Shown: positions 8,486-20,631, counted from the first letter of the stretch. The stretch is 64,000 bases of DNA from Verrucomicrobium sp. (GCA_028283855.1 JAPWJX010000003.1:124001-188000); one strand, 5' to 3'. Program-made: numbers and translations. Notes: a model not told the origin generated them from the sequence alone.

Positions 8486-10831
8486 ATGCTCTTCCTCATC
8501 TTCCTCTGCGCGCTGGCCTTCGTCGGATTCCTCGCCTGGTACATCCTGGCGGAGGATCCGGTGGTCCGCCGCCGCGTCGGCCTGTGCTCCATCCTGGCCA
8601 TCGCCGCCGCCAGCGCCCTCTCCCTCTTCCCCGTCTCGGAGAAGATCAAGCTGGGCCTCGACCTCAAGGGCGGCACCGCCTTCCTCATCGCCCTGGACGG
8701 GCAGCCCTCCTCCAGCGCGCGGGAAAAGGCCATGCAGGTCATCCGCAAGCGCGTCGACCAATTCGGCCTCTCGGAACCCATCATCCAGCCCGTCGGCGCC
8801 AACCGCATCAGCGTCCAGATCCCCGGCCTCTCCGAGCAGCAGAAGGCGGAGGCCCGCCAGCAGCTGGCCAAGGTGGCCAAGCTGGAATTCCGCCTCGTCC
8901 ACCCCCGCAGCCGCGAGCTGCTCAACGCCTTCCACTCCGGCGACCCCGCCGCCATCCCGATCGACTACGAGATCCTGCCCTACCTCCAGCACGACCTGCA
9001 GGGGCAGGAGCTGCACACGGAAATCGTGGTCAAGCGCCGCCCGGAAATGTCCGGCAAATACGTCCAGCGCGCCTTCCGCAGCTTCGACGACGTGGGCCGC
9101 GCCACGGTGGTGATCGACTTCACCCCGGAAGGGCAGCAGGCCTTCGGCCGCATCACCTCCAACTGCATCGGCCAGCAGATGGCCATCGTCCTGGACCGGG
9201 AGGTGCAGAGCGCCCCGGAGATCAAGACCGCCATCTTCAACAACGCCGTCATCTCCGGCGGCAACATGACGCCCAAGGAGGCCGACGACCTCTCCAGCGT
9301 CCTGGAAAACCCCCTGGAAACGCCCGTGAAGCTCCTGGAAGAGCGCGGCGTCGACCCCTCCCTGGGACGTGACTCCATCGTCTCCGGCCGCAACGCCAGC
9401 ATCGTGGCCGTCCTTTTGGTCATGGGCTTCATGATCCTCTACTACCGCTGGGCGGGCGTCATCGCCTCCGTCGGCATGGTGCTGAACATCTTCATGCTCC
9501 TGGGCATGCTGGCCCAGTTCCACTTCACCCTGACCCTGCCGGGCATCGCGGGCATCGTCCTGACCATCGGCATGGCGGTGGACGCCAACGTCCTCATCTA
9601 CGAGCGCATCCGCGACGAGCTGGCCCTGGGCAAGAACCTGCGCGCCGCCGTGGCGGCGGGCTTCTCCCGCGCGTTTTCCGCCATCTTCGACGCCCACGTC
9701 ACCGCCATCATCCCGGCCATCATCCTCCTGGTCCTGGGCAGCGGCCCGCTGCAGGGCTTCGCCGTCACCCTCACCCTGGGCATCGTGGCCAACCTCTTCG
9801 CCGCCCTGGTGGTGACGAAGAACGCCTTCGAGTGGCTCCTCTCCATCCGCGGGCTGGAAAAGCTGGCCATGCTCCAGGCCGTGCGCAACCCGCGCCTGGA
9901 CTTCATCAAGATCGGCCGCGTCGCCTCCGTCTTCTCCCTGGCCCTCCTCGTCTGGGGCATCTGCACCTTCGCCGCCCATCGGCACACCCTGCTGGGCGTC
10001 GACTTCGCCGGGGGCGACTCCGTCACCGTCACCAGCACGGAAGTGGTCCCGCCCGCCATCGGCGCCGTGCGCGCCGCCCTGGACCGCGCGGGGCTCCACA
10101 CCGGCACCATCCAGTACGCCGCCGGCATGCAGACCGGCCAGCGCCCGCAGCTCCTGGTCCAGGCCCGCTACGGCGAGGGCGAGCGCGTCGCCCCCGCCCT
10201 GGCCTCCGCCTTTCCCGGCGCGGGCTTCGCGCAGGCGGGCCTAGACCGCGTCGGCCCCGTCATCGGCAAGGAGCTGGGGGAGCGCGCGCTCCTCACCCTG
10301 GGCATCGGCCTTTTGGGCATCATGATCTACGTCGCCTTCCGCTATGAGTGGTCGTTCTCCCTGGCCGCAACCCTGGGCCAGATCCACGACGTGCTCATCG
10401 CCATCGGCGTCATGGCCCTCCTGCACCGGGAATTCAACATGACCTTGATCGGCGCCTTCCTGACCATCCTGGGCTACTCGATCAACGACAAGATCGTCAT
10501 CAGCGACCGCATCCGCGAGTCGTGGCGCGCCGGGGAGTTGAAGAGCTTCTACGACATCGTCAACCGCGGCCTGAACCTGACCCTGGCCCGCACCCTCATC
10601 ACCGGCGGCACCATCCTGCTGGCGGTGCTCTCCCTGCTCTGCTTCGGCGGGCCGGTCATCGCCGACTTCGCCCTGGCCATGCTCATCGGCATCGTGGCGG
10701 GGATCTTCTCCTCCCACTTCCTGACCCCCTGGCTCCTGGAGTGGTTCCACGGCATGGCCTCCCGCCGCCCCCGCCGCGCGGCCCGCAACGGCAGCGGCGC
10801 GGCCCCGACCCTGAACGGCGCCGGCGTCTAG
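8486..10831 (+). CDS. secDF: fused SecDF protein translocase subunit
   Basis: 781 aa fusion of SecD and SecF, the proton-driven subunits that complete protein export at the inner membrane. The SecD half has GLDLKGGTAF (residues 57-66), the P1 periplasmic domain and the helix motif GIVLTIGMAVDANVLIYERI. The SecF half restarts near residue 490 with GVDFAGGDSVTV and has GYSINDKIVISDRIRE as the equivalent late motif. Each half shows the expected six-helix pattern. A single-chain SecDF is the usual state in several phyla. Downstream recJ begins 7 bases later, with a GAAAGG Shine-Dalgarno overlapping the junction. Confidence 0.96.
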   Translation: MLFLIFLCALAFVGFLAWYILAEDPVVRRRVGLCSILAIAAASALSLFPVSEKIKLGLDLKGGTAFLIALDGQPSSSAREKAMQVIRKRVDQFGLSEPIIQPVGANRISVQIPGLSEQQKAEARQQLAKVAKLEFRLVHPRSRELLNAFHSGDPAAIPIDYEILPYLQHDLQGQELHTEIVVKRRPEMSGKYVQRAFRSFDDVGRATVVIDFTPEGQQAFGRITSNCIGQQMAIVLDREVQSAPEIKTAIFNNAVISGGNMTPKEADDLSSVLENPLETPVKLLEERGVDPSLGRDSIVSGRNASIVAVLLVMGFMILYYRWAGVIASVGMVLNIFMLLGMLAQFHFTLTLPGIAGIVLTIGMAVDANVLIYERIRDELALGKNLRAAVAAGFSRAFSAIFDAHVTAIIPAIILLVLGSGPLQGFAVTLTLGIVANLFAALVVTKNAFEWLLSIRGLEKLAMLQAVRNPRLDFIKIGRVASVFSLALLVWGICTFAAHRHTLLGVDFAGGDSVTVTSTEVVPPAIGAVRAALDRAGLHTGTIQYAAGMQTGQRPQLLVQARYGEGERVAPALASAFPGAGFAQAGLDRVGPVIGKELGERALLTLGIGLLGIMIYVAFRYEWSFSLAATLGQIHDVLIAIGVMALLHREFNMTLIGAFLTILGYSINDKIVISDRIRESWRAGELKSFYDIVNRGLNLTLARTLITGGTILLAVLSLLCFGGPVIADFALAMLIGIVAGIFSSHFLTPWLLEWFHGMASRRPRRAARNGSGAAPTLNGAGV

Positions 10832-10838
10832 AAAGGCG

Positions 10839-12560
10839 ATGCCCGAGTCCTCCGCCCCGCCGCCGGTCCCGCCCCTCTGGGTTTTGGGCGCCGCCGCGGC
10901 GGGGGAGGAGGCCGCCGCCGCGGAACTCTCCCGCGCGCTGGGGGTGGAACCCCTCGTCGCCGCGCTCCTGGTCCGGCGCGGCTTCCCCACGCCGGAGGCG
11001 GCCCAGCACTTCCTCACCCCGCGCCTGGGCGACCTCTTCGACCCCTTCCTCCTCACCGACCTGAAGGAGGCCGCCATCACCATCGCCGGGGCCGTGGCGC
11101 GGCGGGAGCCGATCGCCGTCTTCGGCGACTACGACGCCGACGGCATCACCTCCAGCGCCCTCCTCTGCCGCTTCCTGCGCGCCCTGGGCGGCAACGCGGA
11201 GCCCTTCCTCCCCCTGCGGCGGGAGGAAGGCTACGGCCTGACGCGCGCCGCCGCCGCCCGCTGCCTGGAAACGCTGCGGCCGAAGCTCCTGGTCGCCGTC
11301 GACTGCGGCACCTCCTCTCACGCGGAGATCGCCTGGCTCAAAGAACAGGGGGTGGAAGCCGTCGTCGTCGACCACCACGAGTTGCCGGAGACGCTTCCCG
11401 CCTGCCGCGCCTTCGTCAACCCGCACCGGGACGACCCCGCCCAGCCCGCCGCCGCCAGCGCGCGGCAGCTCGCCTCCGTAGGCCTCGTCTTCAAGCTTTG
11501 CCACGGCCTCCTGAAACTGGAGCCCGCCTGGCGGGAGCGGATCGACCTGCGCGACCACCTCGACCTGGTCGCCGTCGGCACCGTCGCCGACCTGGTGCCG
11601 CTGCGCAACGAGAACCGCATCCTGGTCCGCCACGGGCTGGCCCGTTTGGACCAGGGAGGCAATCCCGGCCTCCAAGCCCTCATCGCCGTGGCGGGCGTCC
11701 GCCGCCCCGTCACCGCGGACGACATCGGCTTCCGCATCGCCCCCCGGATCAACGCCAGCGGGCGGCTGGACGACGCCGCCGCCTCCCTGCGCCTTCTGTT
11801 GACCGACGATCCCGCCGAGGCGGCCCGCCTGGCCGAGGCCCTCGACGGGCAGAACCGGGAGCGGCAGACCCTGGAGCAGCAGACCTACGACGAGGCCCTG
11901 TCCCTTTTGGGCGGCGCGCTGCCGGAGGGGGCCCTCATCCTGGGGCGGCGCGGCTGGCACGTCGGCGTCATCGGCATCGTCGCCTCCCGGCTGCAGAAAC
12001 GCTACGGACGGCCCGCCATCGTCATCGGCATCGACGAGAACGGCGAGGGCAAGGGCAGCGGCCGCAGCGTGGAAGGCTGCTCCCTGGTCCTGGGCCTGCA
12101 GGAGGCCGCGCCCCTGCTCCTGCGCTTCGGCGGGCATGAGATGGCCGCCGGGCTCTCCATCCGGGAGGAGCACCTCCCCACCTTCCAGGACCGCTTCAAC
12201 GGCTGGCTGCGGAAGGCCGTCCGCCCGGAGGACCTGGTCCCGCGCCTGCGCGTCGACGCCGCGCTCGATCCGGCGGAGATTTCGGAAAACCTCTACCACA
12301 GCCTCGACCGGCTCGCCCCCTTCGGCCGGGAGAACCCGCAGCCGGTCTTCGCCCTGCGGCGCGTGGCCCTGCGGCGTCCCCCGCAGGCGGTGAAGCGCCA
12401 CATCAAACTCTTCCTGGACGGGGAGCGGGAGGCGATCGGCTTCGGCTTCGCCGACCGGGCCTATCCCGGCGGCCCCCTCTCCATCGCCGGTTCCCTTTCC
12501 TGGGACGACTACCGCGGGCGGGTCCAGGTCCGCATGATCGACTGGAAGCGGGAGCCATGA
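10839..12560 (+). CDS. recJ: single-stranded-DNA exonuclease RecJ
   Basis: 573 aa DHH-superfamily 5'-3' exonuclease used in recombination and mismatch repair. Motifs in order: FGDYDADGITSSALL (about residue 93, metal ligands), AVDCGTS, the DHH motif VVVDHHELPE (about 175), FRIAPRINASGRLDDA, and the DHHA1 half with GRSVEGCSLV and LRFGGHEMAAGLSI. C-terminal OB-like domain ends at VRMIDWKREP. Normal length. Its stop overlaps the mqnA ATG (ATGA). Confidence 0.96.
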   Translation: MPESSAPPPVPPLWVLGAAAAGEEAAAAELSRALGVEPLVAALLVRRGFPTPEAAQHFLTPRLGDLFDPFLLTDLKEAAITIAGAVARREPIAVFGDYDADGITSSALLCRFLRALGGNAEPFLPLRREEGYGLTRAAAARCLETLRPKLLVAVDCGTSSHAEIAWLKEQGVEAVVVDHHELPETLPACRAFVNPHRDDPAQPAAASARQLASVGLVFKLCHGLLKLEPAWRERIDLRDHLDLVAVGTVADLVPLRNENRILVRHGLARLDQGGNPGLQALIAVAGVRRPVTADDIGFRIAPRINASGRLDDAAASLRLLLTDDPAEAARLAEALDGQNRERQTLEQQTYDEALSLLGGALPEGALILGRRGWHVGVIGIVASRLQKRYGRPAIVIGIDENGEGKGSGRSVEGCSLVLGLQEAAPLLLRFGGHEMAAGLSIREEHLPTFQDRFNGWLRKAVRPEDLVPRLRVDAALDPAEISENLYHSLDRLAPFGRENPQPVFALRRVALRRPPQAVKRHIKLFLDGEREAIGFGFADRAYPGGPLSIAGSLSWDDYRGRVQVRMIDWKREP

Positions 12561-13297
12561 CACCCCTGCCCCGCCTCGGCTCGGTCCCCTACCGGAACGT
12601 CGCCCCCCTCATCCACGGCCTCGAGCCCGAGCCGCGCGGCCTGGTCCCCGCCCGGCTGGCCGACGCGCTCCGCGCGGGCGAGTTCGACGCCGCCCTGGTC
12701 CCCGTCGCCGAGCTGCTCCAGCGCGCGGAGGACTACGCCGTGGTCGACGGCGCGGCCGTCGCCGCCCGGGGGGCGGTCTACAGCGTCATCCTCATCCCGG
12801 AGGGGAAGAAGGCCCTGGGGGAAATCTCCCGCGTCGCCCTCGACCCCTCCTCCCGCACCTCCGTCCTCCTGGCGCGGGTCCTTTTGGAAATCGGCCACGG
12901 CCGGAAGGTCGATTACGTCCTGCCCGACGCCCCCGCCGACGCCCGCCTCCTCATCGGCGATCCCGCCATCGCCTTCCGCGCCGCCCACCCGGAAACCCCC
13001 GTCCTGGACCTGGGGGAACTCTGGCACGCGTGGACCGGGCTCCCCTTCGTCTTCGCCGCCTGGGTCGTCCGCCGGGGAGCGGCCACGCCGGAGCTGGGCC
13101 GCTTCCTAAGAGAGACGAAGGAAAAGGGCCTGGCCGCCCGCGACGCGATCGCCCGCGACGCCTTCGAAAGGGAATACTTCACCCGCTACATCCGCTACGA
13201 CCTGGGGGCGGAGGAAAAAGCGGGCCTTTTGCGCTTCGCGGAGTATCTTAAGGAACTGGGCGTCCTTTCCCGGGTGCCCGAGATCCACTGGATATGA
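12557..13297 (+). CDS. mqnA: chorismate dehydratase MqnA
   Basis: 246 aa periplasmic-binding-protein-fold enzyme that dehydrates chorismate to 3-enolpyruvylbenzoate, the first step of the futalosine route to menaquinone. Seen: LGSVPYRNVAPLIHGLE at the N-terminus, FDAALVPVAELLQ, the DPSSRTSVLLARVLL motif, LLIGDPAIAF, and DLGELWHAWTGLPFVFAAWV, all characteristic of MqnA. Overlaps recJ upstream and mqnC downstream by 4 bases each, so it is coupled to the other pathway gene present here. Confidence 0.94.
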   Translation: MTPLPRLGSVPYRNVAPLIHGLEPEPRGLVPARLADALRAGEFDAALVPVAELLQRAEDYAVVDGAAVAARGAVYSVILIPEGKKALGEISRVALDPSSRTSVLLARVLLEIGHGRKVDYVLPDAPADARLLIGDPAIAFRAAHPETPVLDLGELWHAWTGLPFVFAAWVVRRGAATPELGRFLRETKEKGLAARDAIARDAFEREYFTRYIRYDLGAEEKAGLLRFAEYLKELGVLSRVPEIHWI

Positions 13298-14385
13298 TCG
13301 CCCCGCTCGTCGATTCCGCCGCCAAGGAAAAGGTCCTCAATGGAGAACGCGTCTCCGTCGAGGAAGCCCGCTCCCTCTACCACGCCCCCCTGGCGGAGCT
13401 GGCCCTCCTGGCCGACGCCCGCCGCCAACAGAAGAAGAGCGCCGCCTACGACGGCCAGGGCAACCGCGTCGTCACCTACATCGTCGACCGGAACATCAAT
13501 TACACCAACGTCTGCAACGTCTACTGCAAGTTCTGCGCCTTCTACCGCACGGAAAAGGACGACGACCACTACGTCCTGACCCCGGAGCAGATCTCCCAAA
13601 AGATCACGGAGCTGGAGGCCATCGGCGGCACGCAGATCCTCATGCAGGGCGGCCACCACCCGAAGCTGACGATCGACTACTACCTCGACCTCCTCCGCCA
13701 CATCCGGGCAAAGCACCCCACGATCAACATCCACGGCTTCTCCCCGCCGGAGTTCAACCACTTCGCCGGGGTCTTCGGCATGTCCTTGGAGGAAGTCATC
13801 GTCCGCTTCAAGGAGGCGGGCCTCGGCTCCATCCCCGGCGGCGGCGGCGAGATCCTCGTCGACAAGGTCCGCAACCGGATCTCCCCCCTCAAGTGCAACG
13901 CCGACCAGTGGCTGGAAGTGATGCGCATCGCCCACCGGCACGGCCTCTCCTCCAGCGCCACCATGATGTTCGGCCACGTCGAGACGCTCGACGACCGCCT
14001 GGAGCACCTCCTCCGCCTGCGCGACCTGCAGGACGAGACCGGCGGCTTCACCGCCTTCATCTGCTGGACCTTCCAGGCGGAGGGCACCGTGCTGAAGGCC
14101 CCGCCCGCCGGCAGCCACGAATACCTGCGCATGCAGGCCCTGGGCCGCATCTTTTTGGACAATTTCGAGAACGTCCAGTCCAGCTGGGTCACCCAGGGGC
14201 CGAAGATCGGCCAGGTGGCCCTCCAATTCGGGGCGAACGACTACGGCAGCGTCATGATGGAGGAAAACGTCGTCTCGGCGGCGGGGACCTCCTTCCGTCT
14301 GACCGTCGACGAGATGACCCGCCTCATCCGGGAGGCCGGCTACGAGGCGCGCCAGCGGGACAACTGGTACCAGCTCCTCGCTTGA
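13294..14385 (+). CDS. mqnC: cyclic dehypoxanthinyl futalosine synthase MqnC
   Basis: 363 aa radical-SAM enzyme cyclising dehypoxanthinyl futalosine in menaquinone biosynthesis. The iron-sulfur cysteines are in CNVYCKFCAFYR (C74, C78, C81), preceded by VTYIVDRNINYTNV. Further signatures are GGTQILMQGGHHPKL, HGFSPPEFNHFA and SIPGGGGEILVDKVRN. These favour MqnC over the related MqnE, which has a different N-terminal region. ATG overlaps the mqnA stop. mqnB, mqnD and mqnE are not in the window. Its TGA overlaps the TTG start of the next gene. Confidence 0.93.
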   Translation: MIAPLVDSAAKEKVLNGERVSVEEARSLYHAPLAELALLADARRQQKKSAAYDGQGNRVVTYIVDRNINYTNVCNVYCKFCAFYRTEKDDDHYVLTPEQISQKITELEAIGGTQILMQGGHHPKLTIDYYLDLLRHIRAKHPTINIHGFSPPEFNHFAGVFGMSLEEVIVRFKEAGLGSIPGGGGEILVDKVRNRISPLKCNADQWLEVMRIAHRHGLSSSATMMFGHVETLDDRLEHLLRLRDLQDETGGFTAFICWTFQAEGTVLKAPPAGSHEYLRMQALGRIFLDNFENVQSSWVTQGPKIGQVALQFGANDYGSVMMEENVVSAAGTSFRLTVDEMTRLIREAGYEARQRDNWYQLLA

Positions 14386-15296
14386 CCGGCCGCGCCGTCC
14401 TGGGGCTCCTGGCCCTCTACCTCCTGTGGGGGGTGAATTACCTGGCCGTCCGCTGGGCCGTCGCCGCCCTGCCCCCCTTCTTCATGGCCGGGTCCCGCTA
14501 CCTGGCCGCCGGGCTCCTCCTTTGGGCCGCCCTGGCCGCCGCCGCCCGGCTGCGCCGCGCCGCGCCGCCCCGCGCGGGAAGAAAGGAATGGGGCCTGGCC
14601 GCCGTCGGCGGCGGGGCCTTCGTCTTTTGCGGGGACGGCGGCATCGCCTTCGCCGAGCAATACATCGACTCAAGCCTGGCCGCCCTCCTCGTCGCCACCA
14701 TCCCGCTCTGGATGGCCCTGGGCGTGTGGGCCTGGGGGCTCGGGCCCCGGCCGCGCCCGCCCGTCTGGCTGGCGCTGGCCCTCGGGTTCGGCGGCATCGC
14801 CCTCCTCGTCGATCCCGTCACGCCCGCCGCCCATTACCGGCTGGGCGTGGCGGTCATGCTGGGGCTTTCCTTCGTCTGGACGCTGGCCTCCCTCTACCTC
14901 AAGCAGGAGGAGAAGAAGTGGGAGCCCCCCTCCCCGCTCCGGCTCGCCGCGCTCCAGATGGTCTGCGGGGGCGGCGCGCTGCTGGCCTTCAGCGCCGCCG
15001 CGGGGGAGACCCTCCCGGCCCGAATCGACGCGCGCGCCTGGACCGGCTACGGGTATCTCTTCGTCGGCGACTGCCTGCTGGGCTTTCCCCTCTATCTCTG
15101 GCTCCTGCGGACCTGCCCGCCCCTGCCGGTCAGCACCTACGCCTTCATGTGCCCGCTCGTCGCCCTGCTGGCGGGGATTACCCTGGGCGGCGAGGCCTTC
15201 TCCCCCCGCACCGGCGGAGGCGCCGCCCTGATCCTGGCGGCAGTGGCCCTGATCCTCTTCTTTTCCACTTTTCAGTCAAAAGATGAGGAAAAATAA
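14382..15296 (+). CDS. EamA/DMT-family transporter
   Basis: 304 aa inner-membrane protein with ten predicted helices in two five-helix EamA repeats. The first repeat has LYLLWGVNYLAVRWAVAALP and FMAGSRYLAAGLLL; the second contains GLSFVWTLASLYLKQEEKKW and STYAFMCPLVALLAGITLGG. The TTG at 14382, overlapping the mqnC TGA as TTGA, is the only start that places the first helix correctly. Substrate unknown: family members export amino acids, nucleotide metabolites or other small molecules. Last gene of the tgt-to-mqnC run. Confidence 0.82.
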   Translation: MTGRAVLGLLALYLLWGVNYLAVRWAVAALPPFFMAGSRYLAAGLLLWAALAAAARLRRAAPPRAGRKEWGLAAVGGGAFVFCGDGGIAFAEQYIDSSLAALLVATIPLWMALGVWAWGLGPRPRPPVWLALALGFGGIALLVDPVTPAAHYRLGVAVMLGLSFVWTLASLYLKQEEKKWEPPSPLRLAALQMVCGGGALLAFSAAAGETLPARIDARAWTGYGYLFVGDCLLGFPLYLWLLRTCPPLPVSTYAFMCPLVALLAGITLGGEAFSPRTGGGAALILAAVALILFFSTFQSKDEEK

Positions 15297-15301
15297 CCCG
15301 C

Positions 15302-15314
15302 AATAGCCGAATTA
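15302..15314 (+). promoter_or_regulatory. AATAGCCGAATTA motif, copy 1
   Basis: Exact AATAGCCGAATTA, ending 9 bases before the ATG at 15324. The same motif in the same orientation precedes the genes starting at 20612, 22264 and 35766. No Shine-Dalgarno lies between motif and start. A TTACCC sequence overlapping its 3' end could serve as a -10 element. Binding factor unknown; regulatory function is inference from recurrence. Confidence 0.5.
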
Positions 15315-15323
15315 CCCATACCG

Positions 15324-16193
15324 ATGAACACCGCCGCCATGCAGAAGGAATTCGCCCTTATCACCCAGATCCTCAACCGGGAACTGGGGGAAAAGGTCCC
15401 CGAAGGGGCGTGGCAGGTGACCGGCTACTCCGCCAGCAAGCCCCTGGGTTCCCTGGACACCGCCATCCACGCCATCTCCCCGGACGGCCAGTCCTGGTCC
15501 CGCCACTTTAACCCGGACAAGACCTGGGGCGGCTGGGTTCGCGACGACTCCCACGTCGAGCCCGGCGCCACCGTCCGCCCCGGCGCCATCGTCTGCGGCC
15601 GCAGGACCTTCCTGGACAAGGACGTCCTCGTCGCCGACTCCCTCGTCGGCCCCAACACCCTCCTCAAGCCCGGCACCTCGGTCACCAACGGCTCCATCGT
15701 CCACGGCGACCATTCCGAGGGCGACCACTTCTGGCCCAACCGCACCGTGGCGGAAAACTCCCGGATCGCCGGAGGCCGCGTCTTCGGCTCCCGCCTGAAA
15801 AACGCCGAGGTTTCCGACGGCGCCCTCGTCAACCGCAGCCGGGTGGAAGACGCCCTGGTCAGCGGGCAAGGCACCCACGTTCACAAGCGCAGCGAGGTTC
15901 TCAGCGGCGCCAAGGTCACCGGCGGCGCCCACCTCATGCACTCGAAGGCGGAGAACGGCGGCGTGGTCGACGGCCCGCACACCACCGGCATCTGGATCGT
16001 GGTCAAGAACGGCAGCCAGCTCCTGGGCGGCGTCAGCCGGAACGGCACCTACATCAGCGGCGAAGTGGTGGCGGAGAACAACATCAGCGGCATCGGCGTC
16101 CAGGGCGGCGTCCGCCAGTTCCTAGACACCCCCTTTCAGCGCCCCTTCCGCCGCATTCCCGGCGGCGGCGCGCAGCAGGAACGGGTTCGTTAA
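15324..16193 (+). CDS. beta-helix (hexapeptide-type) repeat protein
   Basis: 289 aa, no signal peptide, no recognised catalytic motif. After about 60 residues comes WSRHFNPDKTWGGWVRDD, then successive short turns such as VEPGATVRPGAIVCG, VLVADSLVGPNTLLKPGTSV and GSIVHGD, the imperfect hexapeptide pattern of left-handed parallel beta-helices, continuing to about residue 270. The gene ending at 34867 shares the WSRHxNPDxTxGGWVRDD entry motif and helix pattern, so the two are paralogues. The pattern also resembles YdcK-type hexapeptide proteins with a GGW cap. Acyltransferase, scaffold or host-interacting roles are all possible. Preceded by the AATAGCCGAATTA motif. Confidence 0.6.
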   Translation: MNTAAMQKEFALITQILNRELGEKVPEGAWQVTGYSASKPLGSLDTAIHAISPDGQSWSRHFNPDKTWGGWVRDDSHVEPGATVRPGAIVCGRRTFLDKDVLVADSLVGPNTLLKPGTSVTNGSIVHGDHSEGDHFWPNRTVAENSRIAGGRVFGSRLKNAEVSDGALVNRSRVEDALVSGQGTHVHKRSEVLSGAKVTGGAHLMHSKAENGGVVDGPHTTGIWIVVKNGSQLLGGVSRNGTYISGEVVAENNISGIGVQGGVRQFLDTPFQRPFRRIPGGGAQQERVR

Positions 16194-16252
16194 CACGGCC
16201 TAAGCCCCTGCGCGGCAAGCTTTCCGCGCAAACTTCCTTGCCCCGTTTCGGC

Positions 16253-16275
16253 GGGTCCCCATAGTTCCGGGACCC
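16253..16275 (+). promoter_or_regulatory. hairpin directly before carB start
   Basis: GGGTCCC (16253-16259) and GGGACCC (16269-16275) form a perfect 7-bp stem with a 9-base loop, ending one base before the carB ATG. A second stem, TGCGCGG/CCGCGCA, lies at 16209-16230. The first could mask initiation of carB in RNA or bind a dimeric regulator as DNA; the second may terminate the upstream transcript, although no U-run follows. Confidence 0.35.
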
Positions 16276-16276
16276 C

Positions 16277-19504
<3,228 letters not shown>

Positions 19505-19517
19505 GGCCGCGCGGGCC

Positions 19518-19925
19518 TTAAACCTGCCGGGCGGAAATCGCCTGGGAAAGCTTCTCGCCGAAGTTCGTCAGCCCCTGCGGCGCACGCTGCATGGAGGCGC
19601 TGTGGGCTTTCAGCTCCTTCCACCGCTCCAGGGAATCGCGCTTGCAGAGGTTGAGGAGGTCGACCGTGGCCGGCGTGGCGACGAAGCCGGCCTTCTGCAG
19701 CTCGGCCACGCTCTTCTCGCTCACCACCAGGGCGCGGGCGGGAGAGAGCCCCTGCAGGAGCTTGAGCGCCGCCTGCTCCGCCTGCTCGTGCACGGGCCCC
19801 TTCGCCTTGGTGGCGAACTGGACGGCGGTGAGGAAGCTGCTCTTGATCTGATCGGGCGTGCCGAGGACTTCGTCGGCGGCGGCGATTTGCTTGAGGGTGG
19901 GACGGCTCTTGAGGTCGATTTGCAT
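19518..19925 (-). CDS. unrecognised helical protein, 135 aa
   Basis: I do not recognise this protein. It begins MQIDLKSRPTLKQIAAADEV and looks soluble and largely alpha-helical, with many Ala, Lys and Gln residues, no signal peptide and no membrane helix. One Cys (NLCKRD). It lies 27 bases downstream of the 219 aa gene and is probably co-transcribed with it, so it would fall under the AATAGCCGAATTA motif at 20619-20631. Convergent with carB, with only 13 bases between the stops. Confidence 0.55.
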   Translation of the reverse strand: MQIDLKSRPTLKQIAAADEVLGTPDQIKSSFLTAVQFATKAKGPVHEQAEQAALKLLQGLSPARALVVSEKSVAELQKAGFVATPATVDLLNLCKRDSLERWKELKAHSASMQRAPQGLTNFGEKLSQAISARQV

Positions 19926-19952
19926 GGGGGGCTTGGGGGGATGGAAAGCGCG

Positions 19953-20612
19953 TTAAAATTCCCGTTCCGGCGTCAGGCTGTAGGAACCTTCCTTGGAACG
20001 GTCGGCGATGGCCGGGCGCACCTGAATCGCCTGGAGGGATTCCCGCGCGGTCCGCGCGCCGGTCTCCTTCTGCAGGTCGGCCAGGAGGGTGCGGTCGCCC
20101 GCGTCCGACGCGCCGTGCGGGGAGTCGAGGAAAGCCTGGAAATGATTGAGCAGGCCCGCCGCCTCGGCGGAGGGGACGCCCTGAAGCGTGGTTTCCGCCT
20201 GGGCGCCCTTGAAAGCGGGGATGGCGAAGTTGCCCTGCTGGCGCTGGGCGCGGACCTGGACGGCCTGGTCGAAGTTTTCCAGGAAGGCGGCGGCCTTCCG
20301 CTCCGCCGCGTCGGCAGCGGGACCGCCCGGCAGGGCGTCGAGGATTTTGGCCACCTGCTCTCCCCGGGCGGAACCGTAGGAAAAATCGCTTTTGACGAAG
20401 GCGCGGGCCTGGCCGACGAGGGCCTGCCCCTGCTCCGCCGGAACCGCCGCCAGGACGCCCCGTTCCGGCGCGGTGGCCAGATAGGCGGGAACGCTCAGAT
20501 TACCCTGCGCGCGGGCCAGGTTAACCCCGGCGGCCTGGTCCAGCTCTTCCCAAAAACGGGCAGGGAGCGGAACGGACTTGGCGGCGGGCTTCCCGAAAGG
20601 AGTGAGGTCCAT
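19953..20612 (-). CDS. unrecognised protein with two internal repeats
   Basis: 219 aa, not recognised, soluble, no signal peptide. It consists mainly of two diverged copies of about 80 residues. Copy one runs FWEELDQAAGVNLARAQGNL through VPAYLATAPERGVLAAVPAE; copy two runs FLENFDQAVQVRAQRQQGNF through IPAFKGAQAETTLQGVPSAE. Shared positions are F, E, DQA, R, QGN, P-A and VP. The frame is open upstream to 20825, but that part overlaps the phosphopantetheinyl transferase gene. The ATG at 20612 sits 6 bases after the regulatory motif and gives a clean start. Likely first gene of a two-gene unit. Confidence 0.55.
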   Translation of the reverse strand: MDLTPFGKPAAKSVPLPARFWEELDQAAGVNLARAQGNLSVPAYLATAPERGVLAAVPAEQGQALVGQARAFVKSDFSYGSARGEQVAKILDALPGGPAADAAERKAAAFLENFDQAVQVRAQRQQGNFAIPAFKGAQAETTLQGVPSAEAAGLLNHFQAFLDSPHGASDAGDRTLLADLQKETGARTARESLQAIQVRPAIADRSKEGSYSLTPEREF

Positions 20613-20618
20613 AGTACG

Positions 20619-20631
20619 TAATTCGGCTATT
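20619..20631 (-). promoter_or_regulatory. AATAGCCGAATTA motif, copy 2
   Basis: Exact 13-base match on the minus strand, ending 6 bases before the ATG at 20612 (intervening CGTACT). No Shine-Dalgarno. Overlaps the edge of the palindrome at 20629-20657. Confidence 0.5.
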
